Source of the DNA: Symbiodinium natans
Taxonomy: Eukaryota > Sar > Dinophyceae > Suessiales > Symbiodiniaceae
Length of the DNA: 64,000 bases
Assembly: GCA_905221605.1 (NCBI GenBank)
Contig: CAJNDS010002110.1
Span: forward strand, 361,001 to 425,000
Direction: 5' to 3'
The notes below the pieces were generated by a model. That model did not search any database. It was not told where the DNA came from and saw only the letters and a program-made list of their open reading frames with translations. Every line of letters begins with the position of its first letter. Within the stretch, counting starts at the first letter, position 1. Position numbers and translations under genes: made by a program. Positions 22,921 through 35,295 of this stretch are shown here, one piece after another.

Positions 22921-24309
22921 TTAGGGTCTTAAGGTTGAGCGTCTGGGGTCTATCGGGGTGGGTCTAGAGGTTTAGGGGCTTTGGGGGTGTAGGGTTTAAG
23001 GTCTAGGGGGTCTAGGTGTTTAAGGTTTAGGTCTAGAAGTTTCGGGTTTATGGCCTAGGGGTCTAGGGGTTTATAAACCCTAAACCCTAAACCCTAAACC
23101 CTTTTACAAAACCCCTGAACCCTAAAAACTTGTCTCAGAAGAGAAGTAGCGAGTTGGGGCTTATCGGTTCCCTAATACACCTCTTTTGCGAGGGTGCTAC
23201 AAGGGGATAGAAGGTACTTCCAACTAAGAACTATGCATTTAAACTCAGTTCTTCAGCCGCGAATAATAGAAACCCTGTTTAGGGTTGAGGGTTTAGGGTT
23301 TAGGGTCTCTCTCTCTCTCTCTCTGTTGCTGGGGGTCACTTGGCTCTGCCGGGTCATTCTGGGTCGGAAGCGTGCCCACCTACTATGCATCCCAATCTAT
23401 ACACCCCCAAGCCACCCCAAAAACCCCTCATAAAGACCCTCAAAACCCTCAACAACCCTCCAACCCTCAATTCGCATCTGGCAGACTGATTTTGTGCTTC
23501 TCCGTCCACATGTAAACTGCAGGATTGCGCGGGGCGATGGTTTCGACGAACTTTGAGGAGTCCTGGCAGGGTTTATGGTTTAGGGTTTAGGGCAGCGCCG
23601 ACACCATCCTAACCATGGAATTCTACCTCGCACCCCTAAGGTTGTACCCTTGGGTTTTGGGGCCTTGGGCAAAGACCGTGAGAAGGCAAAGGGAAACCAA
23701 GAGCATTGAAAGGCACTACAAAATACAGCCAGAATACCCGTCAAGAGGAATGTTCCAAGAATATCCCTGAGTCTACCGGCTGCAGAATGATGCCCTTCCA
23801 TACTTGGAGATTCATTGGTATTGACAAGTAGGGTTACAAGTACCCTAAGTAGGGTTCTTACCATAGCTACCCTACTTCTTACCTGACTTACAAGTACACA
23901 GACACTCCAATACCCCTTAACTAAGGAGTATTCCTTCAAGTAAAAAAGCGTTCCTTGTATGGTTTACGGAATATTCCTTAATCCTTAGGGGGATACTGGA
24001 TACTGGAGTCTCTGGGTACACATGGTAATGAACCAACCCTACATCCAAAACCCTAAACCCTAAACCCTGAACCCTAGACGGGGGGTGGTGGAATGCGTGG
24101 CCGTAAGGTGTTGGGCCTTCGGAGTTGGGCCATTCAGGACTTGTCTTGCTCGCCCCCCATCCGTTCCGACCCACAACCCTATACCCTAAACCCTCAACTC
24201 TTCCGAGCCTAAACCCTAAACCCTAAACCCTAAACGCTAAACCCTAAACCTTAAACCCTAAACCCTAAACCCTTCCGAGCCCAAACCAAGGAGCCCGTTC
24301 AGCCGACAG

Positions 24310-24434
24310 AGAGGCGCCTCAAGCTCTAAACCCTAAACCCTAAACCCTAAACCCTAAACCCTAGACCCTAAACCCCAAACCCCAAACCCCAAACCCTAAA
24401 CCCTTCCCAGCCCACAAAGAGGCGCCTCAAGCTC
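24310..24434. repeat. CCCTAAA block flanked by a 17-bp exact duplication
   Basis: agaggcgcctcaagctc is present at 24310-24326 and 24418-24434 around a CCCTAAA array. The preceding array (24205-24275) is likewise bracketed by cttccgagcc. The plus-strand reading of the copies continues open (RRLKLSEPTFEAKAAKDEK), so an exon may have been split. Confidence 0.75.
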
Positions 24435-25202
24435 AGCGAGCCCACGTTTGAGGCAAAGGCTGCCAAGGACGAGAAGCGGCCAGCGAAAGTAGGTTTCCCT
24501 TGGCGTTTAGGGTTTAGGGTTTAGGGTTTGGGGTTTAGGGTTTAGGGTTTGCCCAGTGGCAAACGGTTTAGAGCGTGGTTTTGCACTCCCACATGGCTGG
24601 ATGGACCACGCTGTCGGGTGTGGGGTTCAGGGCTTCGGGTTTAAGGCCCTGCGCAGTGTACACTTGACCAGACTGCTTTAGTTGCACCTGATGTGGGAGT
24701 ACGGCACCCTCGACCCCAATGAGAACCACACTTAAAACATCTGAAACCCTGAGCCCTTAACTTAAACCCTAAACCCTAAAGCCAACACCCAAAATCCAAA
24801 TCCCTAACCCGGTTACCCCAAAGCCCAGCACCAAACCCCTAACCCCAAAACCCAAAACCCGGAACCCTAAACCCTAAACCCTAAACCAAAAGCCACAGGA
24901 TGCGTGGAGGTTCCGAGCTGGGGGAGCCCTTGAGGGCTTGGGGATTAGGGCCTAGGGTTGTTGAGGGCTGTCGGATTCAGGGAAGAGGCGTCATCCTTAC
25001 TGGCCCAAAACCCAAGGAAAGTAAAGTTGAAACTTTCAGAATGAACCACCTTATAAGAAGCCCAAAAGTTGAAAAGTTGGGTTTTGAGCCAGTACGAATC
25101 TAGGGTCCTTCATGAGTAGAGTAGGGCTTTGGGGGTTCACCATAGTATCACTTTTGTGGGACCAAAGGGGGGCACCATGAGTATTTATATACCGACCGGT
25201 AC

Positions 25203-25265
25203 ATTATGATCGTTGTGTCGCTTGCCGTACTTGCCGCATTCATACTCAGAGCCTAAGTCCACTTT
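25203..25265 (-). CDS. Candidate exon
   Basis: Acceptor CGTGCAG and donor GTACCGG enclose exactly 21 codons (KVDLGSEYECGKYGKRHND and two more). A plus-strand frame through the same block is also open. Confidence 0.45.
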
Positions 25266-25663
25266 CTGCACGATGCCCGCAGCCAGGAGCAGTGAAGGGC
25301 CCTTGTGTTATGACGGAACCCAATCTGAACACGAGCCTTTGAAACCGGACTTGCAAAACACCTCAACCACTACAGTGAAACCCTAAACCCCAAACCCCAA
25401 ACCCCAAACCCTAAACCCTAAACCCTGCCCACCACCCAGCTGGCACCAAGCGGAGCGACTTCGTTGCTGCTGAGAGGATGGCAGAGATGCTATACCTCGG
25501 CTGCCCAAGCTTGGCTGAGGGTTTAGGGTTTAGGGTTTAGGGTTTAGGGTTTGAGGTTTAGGGTTTGGGGTTCAGGGTATAGGGCCTGTGTCGCTGAGAG
25601 AAAACTCACAAGACTCCTCCTGCGCTCGCTCTTTAGCTCTCCCGTTCCTGGCTCTCCCCGGGT

Positions 25664-25752
25664 CTTCAAACGCCTTAAGTAAGGAATCTACCGTAATTTA
25701 TACTAAGGATCATGTTTGGGGTTTAGGGTTTAAGGAATTAGAGGGTATGTTC
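25664..25752. mobile_element. Family G element interrupted by TTTAGGG sequence
   Basis: Left half GCCTTAAGTAAGGAATCTACC and ATACTAAGGATCATG, then tttggggtttagggtttaa (25713-25735), then a remnant right half GTATGTTCC. Confidence 0.55.
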
Positions 25753-26020
25753 CGTCTGCCACAAAGCCAGCACACCCCTTTGTATTGAGTTCCACAGAAC
25801 CTACCTAACACCCTAAACCCTAAACCCCAAACCCTAAACCCTAAACCCTAAACCCTAAACCCCAAACCCTAAACCCCAAACCCTGATTTAATCCGGGACT
25901 AAGTCCGGCCTTGTTGCCCCCAAACCCTAAACACACCCCAGCGTCTGCCAGCCTGAACCCAAGTCCGGCAGCCACCATCTACAACCCTAAACCCTAAACC
26001 CTACAGCCTAAACCCTAAAC

Positions 26021-26095
26021 CCTAGTTGGCGTGTCATGACTGTAAGCGGCCGTGGCACAGCGCCACGGAATAGTGGCAGCTGCTCATATCCTTGG
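26021..26095 (-). CDS. Candidate exon
   Basis: Acceptor CAACCCTAG and donor GTTTAGGG, both made by telomere-type sequence; product QGYEQLPLFRGAVPRPLTVM and a few more. Confidence 0.4.
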
Positions 26096-27771
26096 CTAGG
26101 GTTGAGGGTTTGGGGTTTGGGGTTGAGGGTTTTTTTTCGCTCCCGCATGGCTGGCCGAACCGCGGGGTTTAGGGTTTAGGGTTTAGGGTTTAGGGTTTAG
26201 GGTTTAGGGTTTAGGGTTTTTGGTTCATCTTTGCTCTTAACTTCACCCAGCCCGCCAGTCTTGCGGCTACTGCGAAGGACTTCTCAGGCGCTCCTTAAAC
26301 CCTAAACCCTAAACCCTCAACCCTCAACCCCAAACCCTAAACCGTTTACCACACCGTTTGGGGAACCGAACCCTGCAAACACTATAAAACCCTAAACTTT
26401 GGCCCCCTCTAGTTTAGCCACTCCAGTGAGAAAGGCCCCACTAGCTCTGAGTAGGAGTTAAACCCTAAACCCTAAACCCTAACGAAAACCAAGCTAAAGA
26501 CTCAAGTCCCTTTGCCCGCTACCAAGAGTTGGTGTAGCAGGAGGGGGGGAACGCTACACGAACGTGTTTGGCGTGGCTTGCGAGGATGGTGCGGTTTAGG
26601 GTTTAGGGTTTAGGGTTTAGGGTTTAGGGTTTAGGGTTTAGGGTTTAGGGTTTAGGGTTTAGGGTTTATGGTTTAGGGTGGCTTTGGGGACACACCCCCT
26701 GCCCTCTCCAAGCTGCTTTTGATCCCCTGCGCGGGGGTTAGGGTTAGGGTTTTCTGGTGGGTTTATTTAGGGTTTAGGGTTTAGGGCTTACCCTACACCA
26801 GCCACTAAACCATTCAAAGTCTGAATTGGTGAACTGACTGCTCCTCCTTCCCGTCTCGAGCGTCTGCGACACTTCTGCCTGCCAGTCTGCCCAGCATCAC
26901 GGTCATCATCCTTGGCAGTACATTCCCTAAAACCCTAAACCCTAAACCTCTAGACCCCGCATCCTGTTCCTGTCACCCGACCACAGAACTGATTAGCTCC
27001 TCAACCCTGAGCAAGAGTCAACCCAAGAGAACAAAAATGCAAGGTCGGGCGTCCTAAAGGACTATAGACTCTGTAGACCCAGACCCGTCTGCAAAAGTAG
27101 ATCCCTTTGAAGGTTCCTAACAATGACCCAATAAGCCAATAATCATATAGGGTACTATTCGGGGGCTCTACTTTTTGGGATCCTTTCAGGGGTCTGGGGA
27201 ATCCAGGCTTTTGGGTGTGTTCACGGGTGGCAGGGTGCATGGATGCAGCCAAGACCTTACCGTGCATTCCGCCAACATCTGGAAGGGTCGAGGCTTGCAG
27301 GCCCGCATTGGTTTGTGCTTGGCGGTTCACCGTTTGCGGTTTAGGGTTTAGGGCAGCGGGTATGCTCAAGTCTGAAGAAGGGACATCATGTCACGAACTA
27401 ATCTTGGAGGTAACGCGCGCGCACACACACACACACACCCGCACGCGCGCGCGCGCACACATGACGAGAATATGCCACATCATGGAGTTCAAGCAAGGAG
27501 CAAGCAGGAGACATGCCTATGTGGCACCAACTCTTACTAAGGTTCACGAGAAGCTGCTGGTGCAGTGACATTTACACACCACAGACGAAAAAACGCCAGG
27601 AACAATCGGCTGTCGGCCCTCTTGCACCTAGCACGTATGGAACCCCTAAACCCTAAACCCTAAACCCCAAACCCTAAACCCAGAACTAGGTGTATACACT
27701 AGCTACGAAGCATACACAAGAGCCGAAGGCCCTAGAGAGACAGAGCGGGTGAGAGATTTCAACCGCCTCAA

Positions 27772-27893
27772 CTACGATTTGCTTAAGAACCTCCCAAAAA
27801 AAAGAAAAGCTAATAATCCCTAGATTTCCCTTATAAGGAATCATATCTTTCATGTTTGGGAGGGTTCTTAAGCAGATTGGTAGTCAAGTTACT
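27772..27893. mobile_element. Family F element
   Basis: CTACGATTTGCTTAAGAACC and GGTTCTTAAGCAGATTGGTAG ends, with central TTTCCCTTATAAGGAA. Other copies: 6460-6543, 14649-14793, 18752-18863 and 28248-28374, and a shorter relative at 1375-1425. Confidence 0.75.
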
Positions 27894-28247
27894 GCCAAGG
27901 GACTAAAGGAGGGACCCGCACAAGGGTTTTTTTAGGGGTTATTCGGGGGCTACTTGTGTTTATCGGAACTATATAAGGCATTATAGGGGCTATTTCAGAA
28001 GCCCCCAAACAGAGTACACTTTCAGTTCTATAGGGGATTGTAGAATCTCAAAAAATGTACAGTGAAAACAGTGTACTCATTCAGCTACTAAGTATAACAT
28101 AACCCCCCTATTCCGAGCTTATCCGCTTCAACTAAACGACGCTCGGTCCTTATTTTGGTCAGGGAGTAAACTTGCATCTGATACAGTCTCCGAACTTTGG
28201 GGTTAGGGTGTGTATGTGTGTGTGTACGTGCAACTCTAAACCCATAG

Positions 28248-28374
28248 TCTACTGATTACTGAAGAACCCCCCGCAAAAAAAAAAAAAAAAAAAACAAAAA
28301 AAAAAACCTTCCTTATAAGGCTAATACAGGGATTATCATCTTTAATTCTTTTGGGGCTCTTCAGCAAATAGTAG
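28248..28374. mobile_element. Family F element with long A-runs
   Basis: TAGTCTACTGATTACTGAAG and CTTCAGCAAATAGTAG ends; an A-rich tract (28276-28308) expands the left arm. Confidence 0.65.
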
Positions 28375-29689
28375 CAGTGTTGTTGGGGTTCAGCGCGGAT
28401 CAGGGTCCCTAAACCCTAAACCCTAAACCCTAAACCCTAAACCATCTGACTTGGGCCCTCAACCCACTGCGCCAGGCCGCGGCAGCTGCACCGCATGACA
28501 CACCAGGTGGATGACCATGAAGGGATGCTGCCTCAACTTGTGGATGTATAGGGTTTATAGGGTTTAGGGTTTAGGGTTTAGGGTAGAGTTTATACAGGGG
28601 GTCCCCATTCTGGGGTTACAAAGTTGGGGTAGCTGAACCCTGCAGCCCTGTCAGTGCTACAAGGGGCTGAGCAACTCTGTGAAGCCCCTCTGACCCAGGA
28701 ATTCTGATTTCAAGTCTGGGGAGCTCCATGGACTCACCAAACCCTGGGGGGGGGGGGGGTGTGGGTGGGTCTTTATAGGGGTTAGCGCCCAGGAATCGGG
28801 TTTTGGGGTTTGGCGTGGAACCCTCCAACTCCTCCTGAGCAAGCATGCCTTTGGTAAGATACCGACCCCATGTATCGACTGTCATCGGCTCTCATTCCCA
28901 TGGTTTCTGTCTTGGACTCCCTCTACTCAGTGTATCGTCGCCAAAGCGCGCTGTATCCATCAAGCTTAACTGTTAGTGGAAAACCTTTCGAAGCTATATT
29001 CTTTGTGGGAACGGAAGCCCTCAGACTAGAGACTATAGACCAGAATAACGCAGCTTTTCAACTACACGCCCCTCTCCCCTCAAAAGGGGAACCCATCTTC
29101 AGGGTTTCTTGCGCATGCCCTAAACTCGAAACCCTGAACCCTAACCCTAAAACCTAAACCATAAGCCCTACTTCTAAACCCTCTAAACCCGAAAACTAAA
29201 CCCAGGGTTTAGGGCTTGTAAGGTATCCGAGACACATGGGCGTCATGAAGTCACTGACCTCGGACCATGGATTAGGGTCAAGGGCTCGATTGGGTTCAGG
29301 GATTTTGGGGGCTGTAGGTTCTGGCGGCCTGTCGAGTCGACGTTAGGGTTTAGGGTTTAGGGCTTCAGGTCCTAGGGCTGGTACAGTTTCGGGGCGCGCG
29401 TAGGTTTTTGTTGCTTTTTTTTGGTGGGGGGGGAGGGGGGAGGGGCTCAGCGCCAGCTCCAGATTTGTTCAGGTGGAAGGGTGGCCCATGAGATTGAAAA
29501 TGAAACCTAAAACCTAAACTCTAAACCCTAAACCCCTAACCCCTAAACCTTTCAGGGCTCGTTAGGGTGGGCGTCGGGCTTCGTTGCGAGAAACCAGGGA
29601 TTGGGGGTGGGGGTGGTGGGAGGGGGAGGGCGGGATTCCTCGAGTTTGCCTGGCGGCTTACGGTTCAGGGTTTCGACTTCTCTTCTTTC

Positions 29690-29811
29690 CGATGGTCCGC
29701 TGGAACAGAAATCCTCTTGAAGATCTGAGCCGCCAGTTCCGCGCAAACATCTGCATGGCCCACATTGCTCCAGATATCGTTGAGATCGCGGCCGCGTGGC
29801 GCTGGTGCCAC
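29690..29811 (-). CDS. Candidate exon
   Basis: About 40 open codons from acceptor CAAGTAG; product includes RDLNDIWSNVGHADVCAELA and AAQIFKRISVPADHR. The plus frame over the same DNA is weaker. Confidence 0.5.
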
Positions 29812-29879
29812 CTACTTGTACTGAGTCCCAAGCTCAGCTTGTAGGGTTTAGGGTTTAGGGTTTAGGGCTGCTAGCAGAT

Positions 29880-30067
29880 GCACATCTCTACAGCGGAGGC
29901 CGCGAGCCGTCGCACCCGCCGCGTGTCCATTTGTTCGTACCGTCTCCGAGATGCCGAGAACTTCCTCCACGTACTTGTCCGCTGAGTTTGTCCCCACTGT
30001 GGAGATACTCATTCTGTGAAGAAGGTCCTGCTCACTTGGGAGCTTCCGTTCAAGCAGCTTGTGATGC
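29880..30067 (-). CDS. Candidate exon, longest outside the viral element
   Basis: About 62 open codons from acceptor ATCACCCTAG; product includes HHKLLERKLPSEQDLLHRMS and SADKYVEEVLGISETVRTNG. Balanced amino-acid use supports real coding. Function not recognised. Confidence 0.55.
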
Positions 30068-30581
30068 CTAGGGTGATCCTTCGTTCACGAAGAATGACAA
30101 AGGGGAATGCCTAGACATGGGAGTTGAGGGGTCCTCTTATAATATAAGAACCCAATACGATAACCCTAACTTCGGGAAACCCACAGATAGCTGCAGCTAG
30201 GAAGGTACGAGTGGTGAGATGCAAAGCTTGAATGCAACAACAGTGGAAGCTTTACAAGGTTGTCCAGTCCAGTAACCGAGGATAGAAAAAAACAGGGTGC
30301 CAGTTTTTGCTTAAAAGGGGTTTATAAAGTAACCCTAAACCCTACCCCCCCCCCCCCTGCCCAACAAAAAAACAAAAAACAAGGGCATGTCTGGGCACCA
30401 CCGTTTGGGAACCCGCACCCTTGAGGAAATCCCTAGTAGCCTGAAACCGAAGAGTGCTCCAAGCCGCTAGCTCACAAACCCTAAGCCCTCCCCTCAACCG
30501 CCCGACATCACCTCGTTGGTGTTTAGGGTTTAGGGTTTAGGGTTTAGGGTTTAGGGTTTAGGGTTTAGGGCCAGCTCCTAC

Positions 30582-30669
30582 AGTCGATCTCAAGCTGTGG
30601 CACGGTCACCCCCGGCAGCATGTCGAACAAGGCGATGTTTGGGGTCAGCGACAGCGACATGAAGGCAAT
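30582..30669 (-). CDS. Candidate exon
   Basis: Acceptor TTGCCCCAG and donor GTAGGAG; product IAFMSLSLTPNIALFDMLPG followed by VTVPQLEID. Among the most protein-like blocks. Confidence 0.55.
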
Positions 30670-30896
30670 CTGGGGCAATCTTTGGGGGGGGGGGGGGGGG
30701 GGGAAGAGGGAGACCTAAACCCTAAACCCTAAACCCTTTTGACCCCGCGAGCTCTGCCTGCCCTAAAACCCTAGACCCTAGACCCTAAACCCTAAAGAGT
30801 TTAGAGCTTTGGCTGCTCCTGGAAAGTTCACCCTATTTGAAAGGGCCCAAATCAGACCAGAGAGGCCCATACCCCTCAGTTAAGGTATGCGCCTTG

Positions 30897-30977
30897 GGTT
30901 TATAGGGTTTATAGGGTTTATAGGGTTTATAGGGTTTATAGGGTTTATAGGGTTTATGGGGTTTATAGGGTTTAGGG
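30897..30977 (+). repeat. GGGTTTATA nine-base tandem repeat
   Basis: Eight near-identical nine-base units (one with GGG for TAG) ending in a normal TTTAGGG unit. Confidence 0.9.
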
Positions 30978-31670
30978 CTTGATTCACCAAAAAAACAACG
31001 CTATCCAGAATTTAGGGTTTAGGGTTTAGGGTGACCCTGAACCTTCAGAAGAATGCAAGACTGTTTGTGCTTTCATGAGGGGCGGGCTGCTGCTGCCGCT
31101 ACGTTACATACTTGGACTTCAGGGTTTAGGGTTGATGGGGTGTACGGCGCATCTCAGGCAACCGAAGCAAAAGGATCATGCAGCTGGGGACGGGGTGGGT
31201 TCAGTAAACCCACCCTAAACCCTAAACCACAGAAGAAGACCCTCAACCGACAACCTTAAGCCTAAAACCCGAACCCTGAACCCTAAACCCTGAACCCTGA
31301 ACCCTAAACCAGATGTTGGGGTTCTTCTAGTGAACAAGTATCTTGCCTTTTTTTGCACAACGATACCCAGCCAACCCTAGCCTAAGCCTTGGGTTTAGGG
31401 TTTAGGGTTTTGGGTTTAGGGCTTTCATGGCGTGGGGACCCATCGGCCTGACCGACCGCGGCCGCAGCCACTGCCACCGAGACAGCCTGTCCAGCAATTC
31501 CCAGGACTCGGGGTTAGGGTTTAGGGTTTAGGTCGAACGGGATTGTCGGGCTTAGGAAATTCTTTGGCCCACCCGCCTAGAGCTTGGGGCTTAGGGGACT
31601 TGGGGGTGTGGGGTGTGCGGTTGGGGGGTTTCGGCTTGATTGCGAAATCCCCTGAATCAACAAGGGTTTA

Positions 31671-31778
31671 CCCAAAGAGCCCAATATTGCTTAATAAAGG
31701 AATATTCCTTAAATCATATGGAGGATCCCTATATGATTAAGGTATATTCCTTAAATAAGCAATATTGGGCTCTTAGGG
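31671..31778. mobile_element. Family A palindromic element, copy 3
   Basis: Slightly diverged copy. TA flanks both ends (TA-CCC and GGG-TA), which would fit a TA target duplication. Confidence 0.8.
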
Positions 31779-32316
31779 TACCCTTTGGGGTGCTAAGGAG
31801 AGAAGGCCGCAGGTAAAAAAAGCAAAAGGCCACTGTCTGGCCTGACTACAAAAGGCCAGTTTAGGGTTTAGGGTTTAAGGTTATGGAGGGATTAGCTATG
31901 TTGGAGGTTCCCCGACCCTCAGCCCTAAAACCTTCCTGAACCCAACCAGGGGCCCCCAACTCAGACCGATCCCCCAAGACCCTAAACCCTAAACCCTAAA
32001 CCCTAGCATGGGGGAAGAAGGGCTTCAAAATAGTGCGCCCTCATTGTGGGACAGACTCGAGCTGTGAGCCGGCAAACCCTCAACCTGAAACCCTCCCCCT
32101 CCCTCTCTCAGGGTTTAGGGTTGGGTTTGGGGTGTTGGGGTTCAGGTTTTAGGGCTTAGGGTTTAGGGTTGGAACCCTAAACCCTAAACCCTAAACCCCA
32201 AAACATGTTGCGCAGCACGGGGCCCGGAAGGGCTTGCGCTGCCGCATCTCCGGATGCTTGAAGAGCAGGACCTGCGGGTGGCAAGCCATGAAGCAAGAAC
32301 GAAGACATATTGTGCA

Positions 32317-32438
32317 CACACACACATATGTGTATATATATATATATGTATATATATATACACATATATGTATATACTTATTATTATTATTATTATATAT
32401 ACATATATATATATATATCGCCCCCTCCCAATATATCA

Positions 32439-32499
<61 letters not shown>

Positions 32500-32510
32500 T
32501 ATGCTTTTGC
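32317..32510. repeat. AT-rich palindromic microsatellite
   Basis: About 190 bp made mainly of TA and TATG/CATA dinucleotide steps with a short TTA run in the centre. Tyr/Ile frames in it are artefacts of the repeat. It could extrude as a cruciform. Confidence 0.9.
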
Positions 32511-33357
32511 AGATTTAATTGGTTTGACTATGTGTGTGGATACATACATGCAAAAACCTGAGGTTCTGGCTGATAAGGCGCTTGGGAGCCCCAAAAAGAT
32601 GAAAGAAAACAATATGCCGATATTTTCTGTCGCAATTGTGTAGACGGACAGCCAGCCCAACAAAACGAGGGAACAGGGGTCGCAGCGGTTGCCTTCGTGT
32701 AGGTTTGCCGTGCAAGTGAGCGGGCGTCTGGTTTAGGATTTGAGTCCTAAACCCTAACCCTAAACCCTAAACCCTAAACCCTAAACCCTGAACCCTAAAC
32801 CCTAAACTCTGAACCTTAACAAGGTCGATGAAGCCATGGCACCGGGATGCTCACCGTGAGCACCGAAGTTGCCAGAACGCTCCTCGTGCGATTGCGCAGA
32901 TTGCACATTCGGTTCGTCCAACTATCGCGACCCCCCCCCCCCCCCCCCCCCGAGACCCAGCAGCCCTTTAGGGTTTAGGGTTTAGGGAGAGTCCTTCCAA
33001 AGTTTTGGCCCTGGTTATGAAGTTCGGATGTACTCAGACCCAAACTTACTCTAGAAGAAGTACCATACCTTCGGCTACGAGTATATCACGCACGCTTTGC
33101 CGTTAGATTTTATCGCACTAGGTTCAACCCATCTTGAGGATCTCAGACTGCACGCCGGCCCAGCCGTAGACCAACTTGGAGAACACAAAACCTGACATCA
33201 TACAAACAAAAACCTTAAAAGATTCGTAGGTAGGCTGCTACTTAGACGTATATGTATACCTATACTTATACTTGTGCAAAAAATAACCTTGTAAGGTTGG
33301 TAGGCAGACAAACCAAACAAGGCACTGACGTTTTACCCTAAACCCTAAACCCTAAAC

Positions 33358-33430
33358 CTTAAGGAAGCCTTCAAGCAGAGACTCGGTGGCGACTGTTCGG
33401 CTGCTACTTGTCGGGAAGACGACAACACCC
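33358..33430 (-). CDS. Candidate exon
   Basis: Acceptor ACCCAG; donor AAG|GTTTAGGG supplied by the array; product VVVFPTSSSRTVATESLLEG and onward. The plus strand is open too, so the strand is uncertain. Confidence 0.35.
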
Positions 33431-34104
33431 CTGGGTTTAGGGTGTAGGGTTTAGGGTTAGGGCTACACCCTAGAAGACCGGTTCTTCATCCCTTGGCTTA
33501 GAGTAGTTTCGCGCAACTCTCTGTTCCAGGGCAGGTATTTCTGCTTAGTTTCAGGGTGGGGGTTTTAAGTGGCAGCGACATACCAGGTGTACTTCGATGG
33601 CCAAAATACCTGGAGTTGCTGTGAGGCCTTCAACGCCACGCAGAACAGACAGAGCAAACCCCACCGTTGCTCGCGGCAAAGCCGTGGCTTCTGTGGAAGG
33701 GTTGGCTACTTCAGGTGAACCTACAGCCTACAAACCCAAACCCAACAAAGGCCTCGGGTTTAGGGTTTAGGGTTTAGGGTTTAGGGTTTAGGGTTTAGGG
33801 TTTAGGGTAAACCAACCGACCAGAAACCCACAAGGCCGACGCCCAAAGACCAAGGCCAGGCAAGTCACAGCGCGTAGGTCGTGCTCGTGAACGGTCCCAG
33901 TTTCGCACCTGCCAAAGTCACCCAGGAACCCTTCTAGGGTCTAAAAGGCAAAAAAAATCTGAAAAAAAATGGAAACAAAAAACCGAAAGATAGGGTTCTG
34001 AGCAGGGTTTGGAGCTGGGAAGCCCGGCCCAAATACTTGTTGATCAAGCTGATCCCAAAACGCATGCATACATACACACGTCAATACATAACGAAGTGCA
34101 TGGA

Positions 34105-34136
<32 letters not shown>

Positions 34137-34706
34137 GCTGATCTAAACCTCTACCCAAACCCTCAATCCTAGACCCCAACCCTAAACCCTAATGTTGGAC
34201 TCGCTTTAGTAACTTTAAGTGGGTCCCCCCCCCCAAACAATTTTGGGGTTTTCGGGGATCCTGAATAGTGTGGGCTGGGGCTGGGACGGGGCTGGGGGTA
34301 GGGCGGCTAGGGGTCGAGGGTTGAGGGGAAGCCTTGAAGCTTGAGGGTCTAAGCTTTCCAGGCTTTGTAGTTCCAAGGTCGCCGGGGCTCCGCATAAATG
34401 CGGACCACCGAAACAACTTGCTAAAGCGAATCAGGGCAGCTCGTGGGCTACTCCCTTGGAAAATTGTTTGGGGGCCTGTTTCGTAATGAAATTTTAAAAG
34501 AAATTTAAATAAGGCTGGACACCGAAAAAAAACCGGAGTTTCTTATTCAAAACTGTTTTTAGATTTTGGCTCCCCGGCCCCCCGCCCTTCAACCCCGGCC
34601 GGCAAACATCGCATAATTGAGGACCACCCTAAACAATGGGGGGTCCCCTATAGGATTTCCGGAACATCGTATAATAGTGCCCCTTCTCACTAAAGCCAGT
34701 CCAACA

Positions 34707-34797
34707 TTAAACCCTAAACCCTAAACCCTAAACCCTAAGCCCTAAGCCCTAAGCCCTAAGCCCTAAGCCCTAAGCCCTAAGCCCTAAGCCCTAAACC
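34707..34797 (-). repeat. CCCTAAA then CCCTAAG variant array
   Basis: Four CCCTAAA units are followed by nine uninterrupted CCCTAAG units. The switch is abrupt. Confidence 0.9.
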
Positions 34798-35067
34798 TAA
34801 ATACTCAACCACAGGCACAAAAGACCGCCAAAACTTGGCTCAACCGGGCCCGAAAGCGGGGATTCCGAACTAAATCCGCTGCGAGGGTCCGCACCTTTTG
34901 AATACTAGGCTCCAAACCTAAAACCTATAGCAACTTCATGCACATGAACAAAACGAAGGCTATAAGGTACTACACCAAGCACATTGCTTGATGAATGCAC
35001 CATACGGAACTTAAACCTTCGCGCCAAGACCCTGGGCCATGGAAGCCCTCGCCGACCTAAAGAGAAA

Positions 35068-35242
35068 CCCAAAGAGTCCAATACAGCTTAATTAAGGAAT
35101 ACTCCTTAAATCATATATTCAGGACCCTTAATATGACTTTAAGGTATATTCCTTAATTAAGGAATATACCTTAAATCATATTAAGGATCCTTAATATGAT
35201 TTAAGGTACATGCCTTAATTAAGCAATATTGGGCTCTTTGGG
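35068..35242. mobile_element. Family A double-length palindrome, copy 4
   Basis: A 175-bp version with two central hairpin units in tandem (GGACCCTTAATATGA and GGATCCTTAATATGA) between one pair of family A ends, as if two copies had recombined or one hairpin had been duplicated. Confidence 0.8.
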
Positions 35243-35295
35243 AAGTGGAGCAACGAGGCCTCGGCCTATGCGGCCCACTGAACACAATACCTTCT

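Larger units (their letters stand above)
19601..24500. other. Patchwork region 5
   Basis: Arrays at 19705-19816 (including about 13 copies of the variant CCCTACA), 21173-21220, 22433-22470, 22566-22920 (degenerate TTTTAGGG/TTTAGGG mix), 23064-23102, 24205-24275 and 24328-24403. A 41-nt G-run at 22055-22095, A-rich and CA tracts at 21638-21675 and a CT tract at 23309-23325. A family B relative at 20379-20490 and a perfect 19-bp TIR element at 20965-21073. Candidate exons at 20231-20299 and 21917-22002 (minus). The stretch 23140-23940 has no supported gene; its 119-codon minus frame lacks convincing features. Confidence 0.65.
24501..29200. other. Patchwork region 6
   Basis: Arrays at 24507-24551, 25519-25580, 25811-25885, 26165-26222, 26594-26680, 27645-27680, 28409-28443 and 28556-28585. 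A CA/CG dinucleotide tract at 27418-27462 and an A-run at 28276-28308. Elements: family G with internal repeat 25664-25752, family F 27772-27893 and 28248-28374, family C 27996-28092. Candidate exons at 25203-25265 and 26021-26095 (minus); the block 25430-25520 is open and protein-like on both strands. 27893-28250 and 28590-29100 show no supported gene. Confidence 0.65.
29201..34200. other. Patchwork region 7
   Basis: Arrays at 29840-29868, 30521-30570, 30897-30977 (nine-base unit GGGTTTATA), 31998-32007, 32173-32199, 32755-32810 and 33757-33808. G-runs at 30683-30702 and 34108-34137 (30 nt), a C-run at 32932-32952 and a large TA-rich tract at 32317-32510. A family A palindrome at 31671-31778 and a family B relative at 30263-30398. 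Candidate minus-strand exons at 29690-29811, 29880-30067, 30582-30669 and 33358-33430. 33000-33330 and 33480-33740 show no supported gene. Confidence 0.65.

Noticed and set aside
23580-23939. 119-codon minus-strand ORF
   Set aside because: Composition and context (element-like repeats inside, no splice or domain signal) do not support a gene.
32177-32715. Several overlapping ORFs made of Tyr/Ile/His repeats
   Set aside because: They are translations of the TA-rich microsatellite.
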